This document shows positions 1 through 8,025 of a DNA stretch of 18,110 nt, in pieces. Numbering within the stretch: position 1 is the stretch's first letter; every line of letters starts with the position of its first letter. The DNA is from Planctomycetia bacterium (GTDB lineage: Bacteria; Planctomycetota; Planctomycetia; Gemmatales; Gemmataceae): NCBI GenBank assembly GCA_022616395.1, contig JAKEEV010000472.1:1-18110 (forward strand). Reading direction: 5' to 3'. The notes below the pieces were generated by a model. It was not told the DNA's origin. It was given only the letters and a program-made list of their open reading frames with translations, and did no database searches. Made by a program: the position numbers and the translations under genes.

Positions 1-65
1 AAAAATCGGCTTACACCAATGGCGGACACGTTGCTACCGCCCGACTGCTCAAACAGAATGAATGA
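1..65 (+). CDS. C-terminal tail of an upstream gene (partial)
   Basis: Reading frame 3 is open from the left edge to a TGA at 63-65 and gives about 20 residues ending ARLLKQNE. The other two frames are less protein-like, and the next gene on the same strand starts 57 nt later. The fragment is too short to name a family. A WD40 or cytochrome-associated protein, as next door, would fit the context, but that is a guess. Confidence 0.35.
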   Translation, partial: KSAYTNGGHVATARLLKQNE

Positions 66-122
66 CCATGTTGGAAGCCCTGGCCCTTCGGGCTGAAAAC
101 AGAATTGCTCGGAGACCACCTA

Positions 123-1787
123 ATGTTCTATCAGAGAGTCTTGCTTCTCGCTGTCTTTGTGCTGTGCGCGCTGCATTCCTCACTCCTCACTTCCACGGCG
201 CGCGCTGAGGACAAGCCGGTGAAGACCGTGGTCACGTTCGACAGTGACGTGAAGCCGATTCTCCGCAAGCACTGTTTCACGTGCCACAACGCGGAGCGGC
301 CACGAGGCGATCTCGATCTGTCTACGTTGGCGTCTCTGATGGCCGGAGGAGTGTCGGGCAAGGCGGTTGTCGCGAAGCAACCCGACGCCAGCCTGCTCTA
401 TACGATGCCCGCGCATCTCGAAGAGCCGAAGATGCCTCCAAACAAGCCGAAGATTCCTCAGCGCGAACTCGACACCATTCGCAAGTGGATCGAAGGCGGT
501 CTCGTCGAAAAAGCCGGCAGCGCGGCCAAAACAGTCACTCCAGAACCCAAGACCCTCGACGGACTCGGAACCGCCGCGATTCTCTCTCGGCCAACGGCAA
601 TCACGGCGCTTGCCACAAGCCCAACCGAGCCTCTTGTCGCGGTGCCAGGGAAAAAGCAAGTGCTCGTGTACGAGTTGCCCGCGGGCAAGCTGCTTGGCGC
701 GCTGGCGTTCCCGGAGGGCGAAGTTCATGCTCTGCGCTTTTCGCGCGATGGGAAGGTGCTCGTCGTTGGTGGAGGAGTGGGCGGAGAGTCAGGCGCGGTG
801 GTCGGTTTTGAGGTCGGCACCTGGAAGCGGCTCTTCACCCTGGCAGATGAACTCGACTCGGTGCTGGCCGTGGACATCTCGACCGACAAGACTCGCGTCG
901 TCTTCGGCGGGCCGGGTCGCATCGTAAAAGTCTTCTCGGTACCCGATGGGAAGCAACTCCACACCTTCCGCAAGCCAACCGACTGGGTTCTCTCCGTGGG
1001 CTTCAGTCCGGAAGGGTTGCTGGTCGCGTCGGGTGATCGCTTCGGCGGGCTGTATGTGTGGGAGACGAAGTCGGGCAAGGAGTTCCACACCCTTCGCGGG
1101 CATACCAAAGGCGTCACCGCTCTGGCGTGGCGCGCGGATTCGGAAGCGTTCTCCTCGTGCAGCGAAGACGGAACCGTTCGCGTCTGGGACATGCATACCG
1201 GTCAGCAGTTGGCGAAGTGGGAAGCCCATGACGAGGGCATACTTGACATCTCGTTCCACACTTCAGGCACAATCGCGACCGCGGGCAGAGACGGCCGGCT
1301 GAAGGTGTGGGACGCAAAGGGGAAACTCAACTCGACTCTCGGCCCGGCCTCCGACACGGTGACGAAGATCGCGTTTTCGCCAGATGCTAAGACGGTGATT
1401 TCCGGCGACTGGTCGGGCGAAGTGAAACTGTGGCCGGTTGCCGGCGGCGCGGGCGCCAAGCTCGCGCTTCCCGTGGAGAGCAAGCCGCCCGCGCTGGCGG
1501 TGGTGCCGGTCCCGACGCCGGCCGCGGTGCCCACTTCGATCCCGACAACGCCCGTGAAGCCCGCGGCCAACACCACACTCACTCTGGCGGATCTTCAGCG
1601 CAAGCGCGCGGCTCTCAAAGCCGTGGAGGACGCAGCGGAGAAGCTCAAGGAGGAAGCCGCACGCAATCCGGATAACCTCGCTCTGGCAAAAGCCTACCTG
1701 CAACTGTGCGAAGCGGCCCTCACGCTCAAGACCGAGGTGGTTCAAGCCGAAGCCGCGCTCGGAATCAACCCGGAGGGCAACAAGTGA
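123..1787 (+). CDS. Exported planctomycete-type cytochrome c / WD40 fusion protein
   Basis: A 554-residue protein. I chose ATG 123 over the TTG at 105 because GGAG (111-114) lies 8 nt upstream and the protein then opens with a signal peptide (about residues 1-28, ending TARA). Next comes a planctomycete cytochrome c domain with one haem site, CFTCH (51-55), and a likely axial Met in PKMPP (M104). From about residue 140 to 450 there are WD40 repeats, with clear endings such as GTVRVWD and GRLKVWD. A Pro/Ala/Thr linker follows, then a charged helical, possibly coiled-coil C-terminus (about 490-550). It probably acts outside the cytoplasmic membrane as a haem-bearing scaffold; its partner is unknown. 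Its stop overlaps the next start (GTGA), so the two are co-translated. Confidence 0.88.
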   Translation: MFYQRVLLLAVFVLCALHSSLLTSTARAEDKPVKTVVTFDSDVKPILRKHCFTCHNAERPRGDLDLSTLASLMAGGVSGKAVVAKQPDASLLYTMPAHLEEPKMPPNKPKIPQRELDTIRKWIEGGLVEKAGSAAKTVTPEPKTLDGLGTAAILSRPTAITALATSPTEPLVAVPGKKQVLVYELPAGKLLGALAFPEGEVHALRFSRDGKVLVVGGGVGGESGAVVGFEVGTWKRLFTLADELDSVLAVDISTDKTRVVFGGPGRIVKVFSVPDGKQLHTFRKPTDWVLSVGFSPEGLLVASGDRFGGLYVWETKSGKEFHTLRGHTKGVTALAWRADSEAFSSCSEDGTVRVWDMHTGQQLAKWEAHDEGILDISFHTSGTIATAGRDGRLKVWDAKGKLNSTLGPASDTVTKIAFSPDAKTVISGDWSGEVKLWPVAGGAGAKLALPVESKPPALAVVPVPTPAAVPTSIPTTPVKPAANTTLTLADLQRKRAALKAVEDAAEKLKEEAARNPDNLALAKAYLQLCEAALTLKTEVVQAEAALGINPEGNK

Positions 1788-3055
1788 CTTCTCTCACCGC
1801 TCCCGCACGGTCGCGGCTCGTTTTCGCGCTTCTACTCACACTCGCACTCACACTCTCCGCCAAAGGCGGAGACTGGCCGGTGTGGCTCGGGCCGAAGGGC
1901 GATGGCATCGTGACCGACCCCGCGGTGCCGCTGAAGTGGAGCGCGACCGAGAACGTGGTGTGGAAAGTCCCGGTGCCGGGTATCGGGCACTCTTCGCCAG
2001 TTGTTTCCAACGGCCGAATCTTCCTCACCTCATTCGACCCGGACACGAAAGACCGGCTGTTGCTCTGCTTCGACCGCAACGCGGGGAAACTCCTCTGGAA
2101 GAAAACCGTGCTGACCGCGCCCGCGGAGAAAATGCACAAGAACAACACCCCAGCAAGTTCGACGCCCGCGACGGACGGCACGCACGTCTGGGTCACGTTC
2201 CTGGATCGCACGCAGGTCTCGGTCGCGTGTTACGACCTCGCGGGGAAGCAACAGTGGCGAAAGGCGTTCGACGGGTTCGATTCCAAACACGGCTTCTGCG
2301 GCACACCGACTCTCTACGAGAACCTGGTCATCATCAACGGCGACTCGGACGGAGACGCATTCCTTGCGGGCCTTGAAAAGAAAACCGGCGAGACAAAGTG
2401 GAAGACCGAGCGACCCAATCGCACGCGGTCCTTCAGCGTGCCTCTGTTCATCGAAGTGAACAAGAAAACGCAAATGGTTCTGGCCGGCAGCAAGTCGGTT
2501 GCGGCATTCGATCCCGGCAGCGGCAAGCAACTGTGGGTTGCGGACAGCGCCACCGCCAAGTTCGTCGCGACCGCGGCGTTCGCTGATGGCATCGTGTGCG
2601 CCACTGGCACCAGCCCCAACAAAACGCTTGTTGGAATCGACCCAACCGGCAGCGGCAATGTGACGAAGACCCACGTGAAGTGGAACGACACCAAGCTCGG
2701 CGCGTACGTTCCCTCCCCGCTGAGTGTTGGCAAGCACTTCTTCCTCGTCACCGACACGGGAATCGCAACGCTGCTGGAAGCCAAGACTGGGAAGAAGATC
2801 TGGTCGGAACGGCTCGGAAGTCGGCTGCATCACGCATCTCCGCTGTTGATTAACGGCCTGATCTATTGCCTCGCGGAGGACGGCACGATGTTCATTTTGA
2901 AGTCCGGGGACGAGTTCGAGATTGTGGCGAAGAACGCGCTGGGCGAGGAGTGCCACGCGACCCCGGCGGTTTCGGAAGGGCAGTTGTTCATTCGCTCCTC
3001 AACGAGCCTGTGGTGCATTGGTGGAAGTTCACCCGACGCGAAAAAGGAACGGTGA
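1784..3055 (+). CDS. Exported PQQ-like beta-propeller protein
   Basis: A 423-residue protein starting at GTG 1784, which overlaps the previous stop by 4 nt and has GGAGGG just upstream. A longer reading from 1706 would bury the signal peptide behind 26 arginine- and glycine-rich residues. A signal peptide (about 1-26, LLLTLALTLSAKG) precedes GDWPVWLGPKGDG, a characteristic opening of planctomycete PQQ-like repeat proteins. Successive blades carry G-K-x-LW or G-ETKW motifs (GKLLWKK, GKQLWVAD, GKKIWSE). The PQQ-like fold (PF13360 type) often acts as a scaffold, and I see no alcohol-dehydrogenase catalytic region, so enzymatic activity is not implied. Coupling to the cytochrome/WD40 gene suggests a shared envelope role. 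Confidence 0.88.
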   Translation: MTSLTAPARSRLVFALLLTLALTLSAKGGDWPVWLGPKGDGIVTDPAVPLKWSATENVVWKVPVPGIGHSSPVVSNGRIFLTSFDPDTKDRLLLCFDRNAGKLLWKKTVLTAPAEKMHKNNTPASSTPATDGTHVWVTFLDRTQVSVACYDLAGKQQWRKAFDGFDSKHGFCGTPTLYENLVIINGDSDGDAFLAGLEKKTGETKWKTERPNRTRSFSVPLFIEVNKKTQMVLAGSKSVAAFDPGSGKQLWVADSATAKFVATAAFADGIVCATGTSPNKTLVGIDPTGSGNVTKTHVKWNDTKLGAYVPSPLSVGKHFFLVTDTGIATLLEAKTGKKIWSERLGSRLHHASPLLINGLIYCLAEDGTMFILKSGDEFEIVAKNALGEECHATPAVSEGQLFIRSSTSLWCIGGSSPDAKKER

Positions 3056-3194
3056 GAGCAGTGAGAATCGACGAGTTGCGAAACGTCGGTAGTTATTCTC
3101 GCTGCCCACACCAAGCCTTCATGCGATCCGTGTACCCTCTGTGCGTTACTCATTCTTCGTTTCGGTTTTCGTCCCTATTACCCGGAGGCCTGTG

Positions 3195-4397
3195 ATGAAA
3201 CGGTCAAGGCGAACTCCCCGGAACTGTGCGTTTACGCTGATTGAGTTACTTGTCGTCATCGCGATTATCGCGATCCTCATCGGGCTTCTGCTTCCCGCAG
3301 TCCAGAAGGTTCGCGAAGCCGCGGCCCGGATGCAGTGCCAGAACAAGCTCAAACAGATCGCGCTGGCATGTCATAACGTCGAGAGCGCGACCGGAACCTT
3401 CCCGCCGGGCCTTCCGCGCTTCAACCAGACGCTCGCTTCCAACGCTCCGCACTGGCCGCAACAAGGCCCCGGACCCGCGCAAGCCGATCCGCCGCTGTGG
3501 TGGGTAACCGGCAACCAGGCGTTCACCGCTGGGCGAGAAGCGCGCTGTTACGGAGTGCCCTGGCCGCTGCACATCCTCGCCTACATCGAGGAGACTTCGC
3601 TCGACAAGATGCTCAGCGGAGGCGCTGCGGCGAGCGGAGGGACATACAACATTGATCCGGCATTCGCGGAAGAAAGCAATCCTGGGGATAACCTCGATGG
3701 CCTCCCCTGGCGGCGGGCGGAAGTGAGCATGCAATACTACATGATCCCCAAGCTCCTCAAGTGCCCCAGCAGCCCACACAACCCGGACGTACTTCTCGGT
3801 GACTTCTCGTTGGAGAACCTGATGAAGGGCAACTACGTCGGGTGCTTTGGTGGAAACACATTTGGCGCGGCTGCGGTCTATGGTGGCGGCCCAAGTTCCG
3901 GCATCTTTACCCTCGCTCAGGTGAACAAGTGGCCGGTCGAGCAGCGATTCGGCGTCGGCAAGGGGTCGTCAATCGTCTCGGTTTCGGATGGAACGTCGAA
4001 CACGGTGATGTTCAGCGAAGTGCTGCCGTTCAGCGACGCGCTGGACTCCGCGACCAGGACTGCCCCAAGTGGCCGCAACCGCGATGGCCGCGGAGTGACG
4101 ATGTTGGCTGGGCCGGGCGGATGCTTCTTCCTCACCTACACTCAGCCCAATAGCGGCACACCCGACACGATGATGTACTGCGACGTCCGTATCCCGCAGA
4201 ACCACCCGGACAAACTTTACTGTGTGCAGAACCGCGCCGATGGCAACCAGTGGGCCGCGGCTCGCAGCAAGCACCTCGGCGGCGTGAACGCGGCCTTCGC
4301 CGATGGGAGTGTGCGGTTCATCCGCGACAGCATCAACCTTCAGACGTGGCAGGGAATGGGCACGAAGTCCGGCGGCGAAGTCGTCGCTCTGGATTGA
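3195..4397 (+). CDS. DUF1559 pseudopilin-like protein (first copy)
   Basis: A 400-residue protein. ATG 3195 is preferred over upstream starts because GGAGG lies just before it and the product then begins MKRSRRTPRNCAFTLIELL, a type IV pilin/type II secretion N-terminal cleavage and methylation motif. A hydrophobic helix (VVIAIIAILIGLLLPAV) and the usual KVREAAARMQCQNKLKQ follow. The body is a DUF1559 (SBP_bac_10, PF07596) domain ending in the typical KHLGGVNAAFADGSVRFI element. Planctomycetes encode many such proteins of unknown function, thought to be surface-exposed pseudopilins. It lies 139 nt after the propeller gene, without overlap, so it may have its own promoter. A strong hairpin follows. 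Confidence 0.93.
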   Translation: MKRSRRTPRNCAFTLIELLVVIAIIAILIGLLLPAVQKVREAAARMQCQNKLKQIALACHNVESATGTFPPGLPRFNQTLASNAPHWPQQGPGPAQADPPLWWVTGNQAFTAGREARCYGVPWPLHILAYIEETSLDKMLSGGAAASGGTYNIDPAFAEESNPGDNLDGLPWRRAEVSMQYYMIPKLLKCPSSPHNPDVLLGDFSLENLMKGNYVGCFGGNTFGAAAVYGGGPSSGIFTLAQVNKWPVEQRFGVGKGSSIVSVSDGTSNTVMFSEVLPFSDALDSATRTAPSGRNRDGRGVTMLAGPGGCFFLTYTQPNSGTPDTMMYCDVRIPQNHPDKLYCVQNRADGNQWAAARSKHLGGVNAAFADGSVRFIRDSINLQTWQGMGTKSGGEVVALD

Positions 4398-4435
4398 GGC
4401 GACTGTGCATCGATTCGTTCTCGTCAAGTCAGGGA

Positions 4436-4480
4436 AAGTAGAACCCCCTCACTCGCACAGCGCGTGAGGGGGTTCTACTT
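4436..4480 (+). terminator. Hairpin terminator after the first DUF1559 gene
   Basis: A perfect 17-bp stem (4436-4452 with 4464-4480) and an 11-nt loop begin 39 nt after the DUF1559 stop. The stem has a C5/G5 core. The 3' tail on the plus strand is only mildly U-rich. The minus-strand side ends in a short A/T run, so bidirectional use between the convergent genes is possible. Confidence 0.75.
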
Positions 4481-4981
4481 CCGCAAACTCCTCCCGAAGC
4501 GTGTGATACCGAATGACATTGAATCGTGATCATCCCCGAGTGGGTTGGGTGGTTATTGTGTTGTGTCAGGCGGATCAGCGCTGGTCTGAGGGGTGGCGTT
4601 CCCCTCCCCCCACCACCCCCTTGTTTTCGTCCCCCTCTCTTTCGCCTATGTTTTGTGGGGTTTGCTGCATGTTGAGTAGGGGTCATGTGGCGGTTATCGC
4701 GACCAAACGCTGAAATTCATGGGGTTTAATCAGGCCACCCCCTGGCGGTAATGCCTCACACTTGCCTGGCGCTTGTCTGGCGCTTGGTCGGGGGCTGCCG
4801 GCGCGCGGGATGTTCGGTCCGGCGTGCCGGTTGCTTCTATCCCGAAGTATGCCCGATTACTGTACAAAAGTCAAGTATTCCATCGGATTTGCGCAACCAG
4901 CCGCGGACGCAAACCAATCAATGCGATTGCGTATGACTCTTTCGCGCAGACGTTCGCCGAGTTCGTTTCCGAAGCAGTCGA
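4481..4981. other. Gene-poor G/T-rich spacer between convergent genes
   Basis: About 500 nt lie between the 3' ends of the DUF1559 and TPR genes. No convincing long CDS is visible. Composition differs from the flanks: G/T-rich runs and C tracts at 4560-4700, a twice-repeated CTGGCGCTTG near 4769-4790, and a G/C-rich segment with short inverted elements (CCGGCGCGCGGG, CCGGCGTGCCGG) around 4799-4830. Possibilities are a decayed gene, an untranslated RNA or a structured 3' region; nothing decides between them. A short candidate ORF on the minus strand is listed separately. Confidence 0.4.
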
Positions 4982-4985
4982 TCAT
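4857..4985 (-). CDS. Possible 42-residue ORF coupled to the TPR gene
   Basis: The ATG at 4985 overlaps the TGA of the upstream TPR gene as ATGA, the usual signature of translational coupling. The 42-residue product starts MIDCFGNELGERLRERVIR, an amphipathic-looking helix, and ends EYLTFVQ. Codon use is GC-biased only in its first half. There is no family recognition and no independent ribosome binding site. It could instead be the original C-terminus of the TPR protein displaced by a frameshift, or chance. Confidence 0.25.
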   Translation of the reverse strand: MIDCFGNELGERLRERVIRNRIDWFASAAGCANPMEYLTFVQ

Positions 4986-6253
4986 TTCGGTAATGAAGGC
5001 AGCCCGCGTCCGCTGTCTTCGGCATTGAAGACACTCAGGCAGCCGAACTCGGAAATCATCATCTTCTTGATGAGTTTCTCCCCTTCCAGTTGATAGCGCT
5101 CTGGAGCCAGCTCCATCGCGCGGCGGGCGTGTACGCGTGCTTTCTCCGCCTGCTGTGTGTCCTGGTAGAACTGAGCCAGCAAGAAGTGAGTATCGGCTGT
5201 CGGAGCAAGTGCCAGCACTTCCTGATACGCGGACTCGGCCTGAGCGTACTGACCCCTCTTCCGCAAGCAGTACGCGATCCCGGTTGTCGCACGCAATATC
5301 CCCGCAACACGAACCTGCGAAGTTGGTCGCGACTCCCACGCGGCTTTCGCGGCACGGTAGGCAGTCAGCCCCTCGTTCCAGTCGCCACGCGTTTCGTAAA
5401 TCGTGCCGCGCAGACTCTCCACATCGGGCGTCCATTGTGGATCATTGACCGGCTTGAGTACCTCAAGAGCTTCGTCTGTTCGGCCCAGCATGGCAAGCGC
5501 GCGGGCACGCGCGACACGCTCGCCGGTAGTCGGATACGCGCGCAGTGGAATGGCGACTTGCGACTCTAACTGCTCGACAATCTGCTCGATCTTTTCGGCC
5601 ACTTCTGAAAGCGGTTGCCCGTGCAGTGTCCGCCGGGCATCGAGTACCAGCAGCCCGCGAACAATCATCTGCGCTTCACCGAAGCGCGACTGCTCGATGA
5701 ACTCACCCAGTCGAGCGACATCATGCCGACAGCGCGCCCCAACGTACGTTGTTGGGGGTAACGCAAGAGCTGTGATTCCCAACAACCCAAGTGCCAGAGC
5801 GGGTTTCCACTCGATTCGTAGTCCAGCCGCTGGTCGTTGGACACCGATCAACACCGCCGCGACGAGCATCGCCCAGAGCGCCAGACCAAGAGAGGAGAGC
5901 GAACGCAGAACGATTCCCAGGAATGGTTCCGCCCGCAGCGCGCCTGTCAGGTCAGTGGAAAGTGGAACAACTCCCACGACAAGCCCGCCGACCGCGATGC
6001 CGACAACACCGGCCGCGGGCACTCGCGCGTAAACAACCACAGCCAGCATTCCGGCCAGGGGGAGCGCGCACAGAAGGTGAACCAGAGCCACATCGCGCCA
6101 GGCATACGGCACCGGGGCTTGCCCCGCGTTCCACGCGCCGTCGGCAACGCTACCGAGAGCCAGAGCAAGCCCCACGACCAGCACAAGCGCGGCAAATCCG
6201 CGTGCTCCAGGAGGCACGGAGGGATTCGGCGGAGTTGGGGAAGGTCGCTTCAT
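4982..6253 (-). CDS. Membrane-anchored TPR protein
   Basis: A 423-residue protein from ATG 6253. The first roughly 160 residues hold about four or five hydrophobic segments (AALVLVVGLALALG, LVHLLCALPLAGMLAVVVYA, VVGIAVGGLVVGVVP, LGLALWAMLVAAVLIG, PALALGLLGITALALP). A soluble part of about 260 residues follows with TPR-like helical repeats, for example AYCLRKRGQYAQAESAYQEVLALAP and the following FLLAQFYQDTQQAEKARVHARRAMELAP unit. TPRs bind partner proteins, so this is probably a membrane-tethered scaffold; no enzymatic motif is seen. It starts 25 nt after the stop of the upstream membrane protein and is probably in the same transcript. The extreme C-terminus after the last repeat looks unstructured, and a possible small ORF overlaps its stop. 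Confidence 0.8.
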   Translation of the reverse strand: MKRPSPTPPNPSVPPGARGFAALVLVVGLALALGSVADGAWNAGQAPVPYAWRDVALVHLLCALPLAGMLAVVVYARVPAAGVVGIAVGGLVVGVVPLSTDLTGALRAEPFLGIVLRSLSSLGLALWAMLVAAVLIGVQRPAAGLRIEWKPALALGLLGITALALPPTTYVGARCRHDVARLGEFIEQSRFGEAQMIVRGLLVLDARRTLHGQPLSEVAEKIEQIVEQLESQVAIPLRAYPTTGERVARARALAMLGRTDEALEVLKPVNDPQWTPDVESLRGTIYETRGDWNEGLTAYRAAKAAWESRPTSQVRVAGILRATTGIAYCLRKRGQYAQAESAYQEVLALAPTADTHFLLAQFYQDTQQAEKARVHARRAMELAPERYQLEGEKLIKKMMISEFGCLSVFNAEDSGRGLPSLPK

Positions 6254-6278
6254 CGCGGTTCGTTCAACACGAATGACT

Positions 6279-7274
6279 TCAAGATGCCCGTCTGCGCCAG
6301 ATCATCCCGTCGTAGGCATAGTGCAAGAAGGCCACGACCACATTGATCGTCAGCCAGGTTTCGATGTACTGCTGATCCAACAGCCAGCCTCCGGCCCCGA
6401 GAATGATCACGAACACCGCCAGCGCGATTCCCCAGCGCGCTGCGAGCAATCCCAGAAAGCCCATCTGGTTTGCCGAGCCTGAGTGACGCTGGCGCACCGA
6501 CCAACTCACAAGCGCGAGATATTCAACCGCGTGGAACAGTGCCGATGCGGTCGCCAGACAAAGCACCAACGTCAGCCAGCGCTCGTGAACCGCCCCCAAC
6601 AAGGCTGTGTAGAGAACACACACGCTCACGAGGTATGCCGTTCGGCCGCGCGAACTTGTGCCGGAACGGGTGAGATCGCGGAGAACCAGCCACACCGGAA
6701 CCAGAACCGCGAACCAGTCTCCGATTCGCAGCCAGCGCTCGACTTCTGCTTCTGACCAGGTTGCGCTTGCCACGCGCAGAATCACGTAGAGCAGAAAGAG
6801 CCTCATGGTCCACTTTTCCAGCACAACTCCGCGTGTGCGGGTCGGTTCGGCCATGCGGTCATAGATGCGGTAGATTCCGTGATGCTGGGCGGCGAAGTGC
6901 CACGCGTTCCAGATGTAATCGACTGCCAGCAGACAAGTCAGCGTGCCGGTTGCTAGGCGAACGCCCAGACACGCGGCCACCACAACGCCCGCGACAGCCA
7001 CGAACGCGACCCGGCGCTGGCGGAACCGGTCGCGGTCGCCGAAGACCAATAGCAGCGTGATCCAGCGGTGCGGAGTCGTGATGTAGTAAACTTGCCAGAA
7101 CTGTAACCCGGATCGACCTTCAAAACTCTCGCCGAGTTGAACGAGAATGAGTAGCGGCCAGGCGAGGTTGGCGATGAAGAACAGATCGACCCACGGCGCA
7201 ACAAGCCAGGTGCGGCTTGGTCCAGTTGGCCCGCCGGGTGAAGAGGGATCGCTTCGTTCAGCGCTTGCGGACAC
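6279..7274 (-). CDS. Polytopic membrane protein with conserved-looking histidines
   Basis: A 331-residue protein with about eight predicted hydrophobic segments, starting at GTG 7274 without a strong ribosome binding site, so the start is uncertain. Histidines cluster at likely membrane edges: TTPHRWITL near residue 68, WHFAAQHHGIYRIYD near 126-140, ALFHAVEYLAL near 244 and FLHYAYDGMIWR at the C-terminus. This pattern recalls membrane enzymes that bind iron through histidines (Brp/Blh carotenoid dioxygenases, desaturases), but the spacing does not match one known signature that I can confirm. I therefore leave the function open. The TPR gene follows after 25 nt, suggesting the two act together in the cytoplasmic membrane. 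Confidence 0.75.
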   Translation of the reverse strand: MSASAERSDPSSPGGPTGPSRTWLVAPWVDLFFIANLAWPLLILVQLGESFEGRSGLQFWQVYYITTPHRWITLLLVFGDRDRFRQRRVAFVAVAGVVVAACLGVRLATGTLTCLLAVDYIWNAWHFAAQHHGIYRIYDRMAEPTRTRGVVLEKWTMRLFLLYVILRVASATWSEAEVERWLRIGDWFAVLVPVWLVLRDLTRSGTSSRGRTAYLVSVCVLYTALLGAVHERWLTLVLCLATASALFHAVEYLALVSWSVRQRHSGSANQMGFLGLLAARWGIALAVFVIILGAGGWLLDQQYIETWLTINVVVAFLHYAYDGMIWRRRAS

Positions 7275-7316
7275 GATGCGTGACGGTCCAATGCAAATGG
7301 CAACCGCTCCCTTGCA

Positions 7317-7365
7317 GTCGCGGCTCGTAACGAGGCACGGTGAGGTGTGTTTTACGAGCCGCGAC
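7317..7365 (-). repeat. 14-bp inverted repeat between lipoprotein and membrane-protein genes
   Basis: Arms 7317-7330 and 7352-7365 (GTCGCGGCTCGTAA and its exact complement) flank a 21-nt loop. It lies 23 nt after the lipoprotein stop and 42 nt before the membrane-protein start. It may be a transcription terminator or an REP-like intergenic element; the GC-rich sequence GCGACCGCGAGGAGCGGAC continues beyond the right arm. No U-run follows on the minus strand. Confidence 0.6.
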
Positions 7366-7388
7366 CGCGAGGAGCGGACTGACTCGTG

Positions 7389-7946
7389 CTAATCTGGTCG
7401 GGTCAACAACGGATGCCGGTTCAGACCGGCGAAGGTGTCGCGGAGCGGGTTGTTCTTCATCGCGCCTTGAACCGGCGGAGGACCGGCGTTGCGTTTCAAG
7501 TCGAAGTCCAGGACGTTGGCCTTCGCTTCCACCTTCGCGGTTAACGGCGACTGATAGGTGTCGCTGTAGATGGCGGGTATGCGGTCGGCCAGTGGCAGCG
7601 AGGGCGGCGACTTGCTTGGAACTCCCTTCCCATCGTCGCCGGTATTCTCCGGTTCCTGCTCGGTTACCTGAGTGATGACCACGCGGAATTCGCCAGTCAT
7701 CGATCCGTCGCCCGGCTTGTTGGTCATCAGTTCGTAAGTGCCGTCTTCCTTGATCTCGCCACCGGCGGTCTTCCCTACTTGCTTGCCGGTCGGCACGAAG
7801 GAGATTGACCCGCCTCCCTTCATCGGCTTGCCCTCGAAGGTGATTGTCCCCTTCACCGGGTACACCGTGCTCCCTCCGCAGCCAACCAAGGCGCAGAATG
7901 CGATCAACGCAACGCTCAACCGCGCGATATTTCTGATCCGCGTCAT
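7389..7946 (-). CDS. DUF1559-linked lipoprotein
   Basis: A 185-residue protein. ATG 7946 is chosen because it opens directly with a lipoprotein signal: MTRIRN, a hydrophobic stretch (SVALIAFCALVG), then lipobox Cys23. The GTG at 7985 would add 13 residues, and GAGAGG lies about 8 nt before 7946. After the Cys comes VYPVKGTITFEGKPMKGG, the start of a small beta-sandwich like the carboxypeptidase-regulatory/transthyretin-like domains of planctomycete lipoproteins. A later segment reads MTGEFRVVIT. The function is unknown; such genes commonly sit next to DUF1559 genes, as here, suggesting envelope partners. A hairpin separates the two, so expression may be attenuated relative to the pseudopilin. 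Confidence 0.85.
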   Translation of the reverse strand: MTRIRNIARLSVALIAFCALVGCGGSTVYPVKGTITFEGKPMKGGGSISFVPTGKQVGKTAGGEIKEDGTYELMTNKPGDGSMTGEFRVVITQVTEQEPENTGDDGKGVPSKSPPSLPLADRIPAIYSDTYQSPLTAKVEAKANVLDFDLKRNAGPPPVQGAMKNNPLRDTFAGLNRHPLLTRPD

Positions 7947-7984
7947 TCTCTTTTGCCTCTCGAAGGTGATGGGGGAGAAAAGCA

Positions 7985-8012
7985 CTTCCCCGCTGATAGT
8001 TCAGCGGGGAAG
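7985..8012 (-). terminator. 12-bp GC-rich hairpin between DUF1559 and lipoprotein genes
   Basis: A perfect stem CTTCCCCGCTGA / TCAGCGGGGAAG (7985-7996 and 8001-8012) with a 4-nt loop lies 13 nt downstream of the second DUF1559 stop. On the minus strand it is followed by TGCTTTTCT, a reasonable U-rich tail. It could be an intrinsic terminator or partial attenuator before the lipoprotein gene. Confidence 0.75.
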
Positions 8013-8025
8013 CGAGTGAGTGTTG

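Noticed and set aside
4751..4936. Cys-rich 61-codon plus-strand frame
   Set aside because: No ribosome binding site, random-looking composition, and it overlaps the gene-poor spacer.
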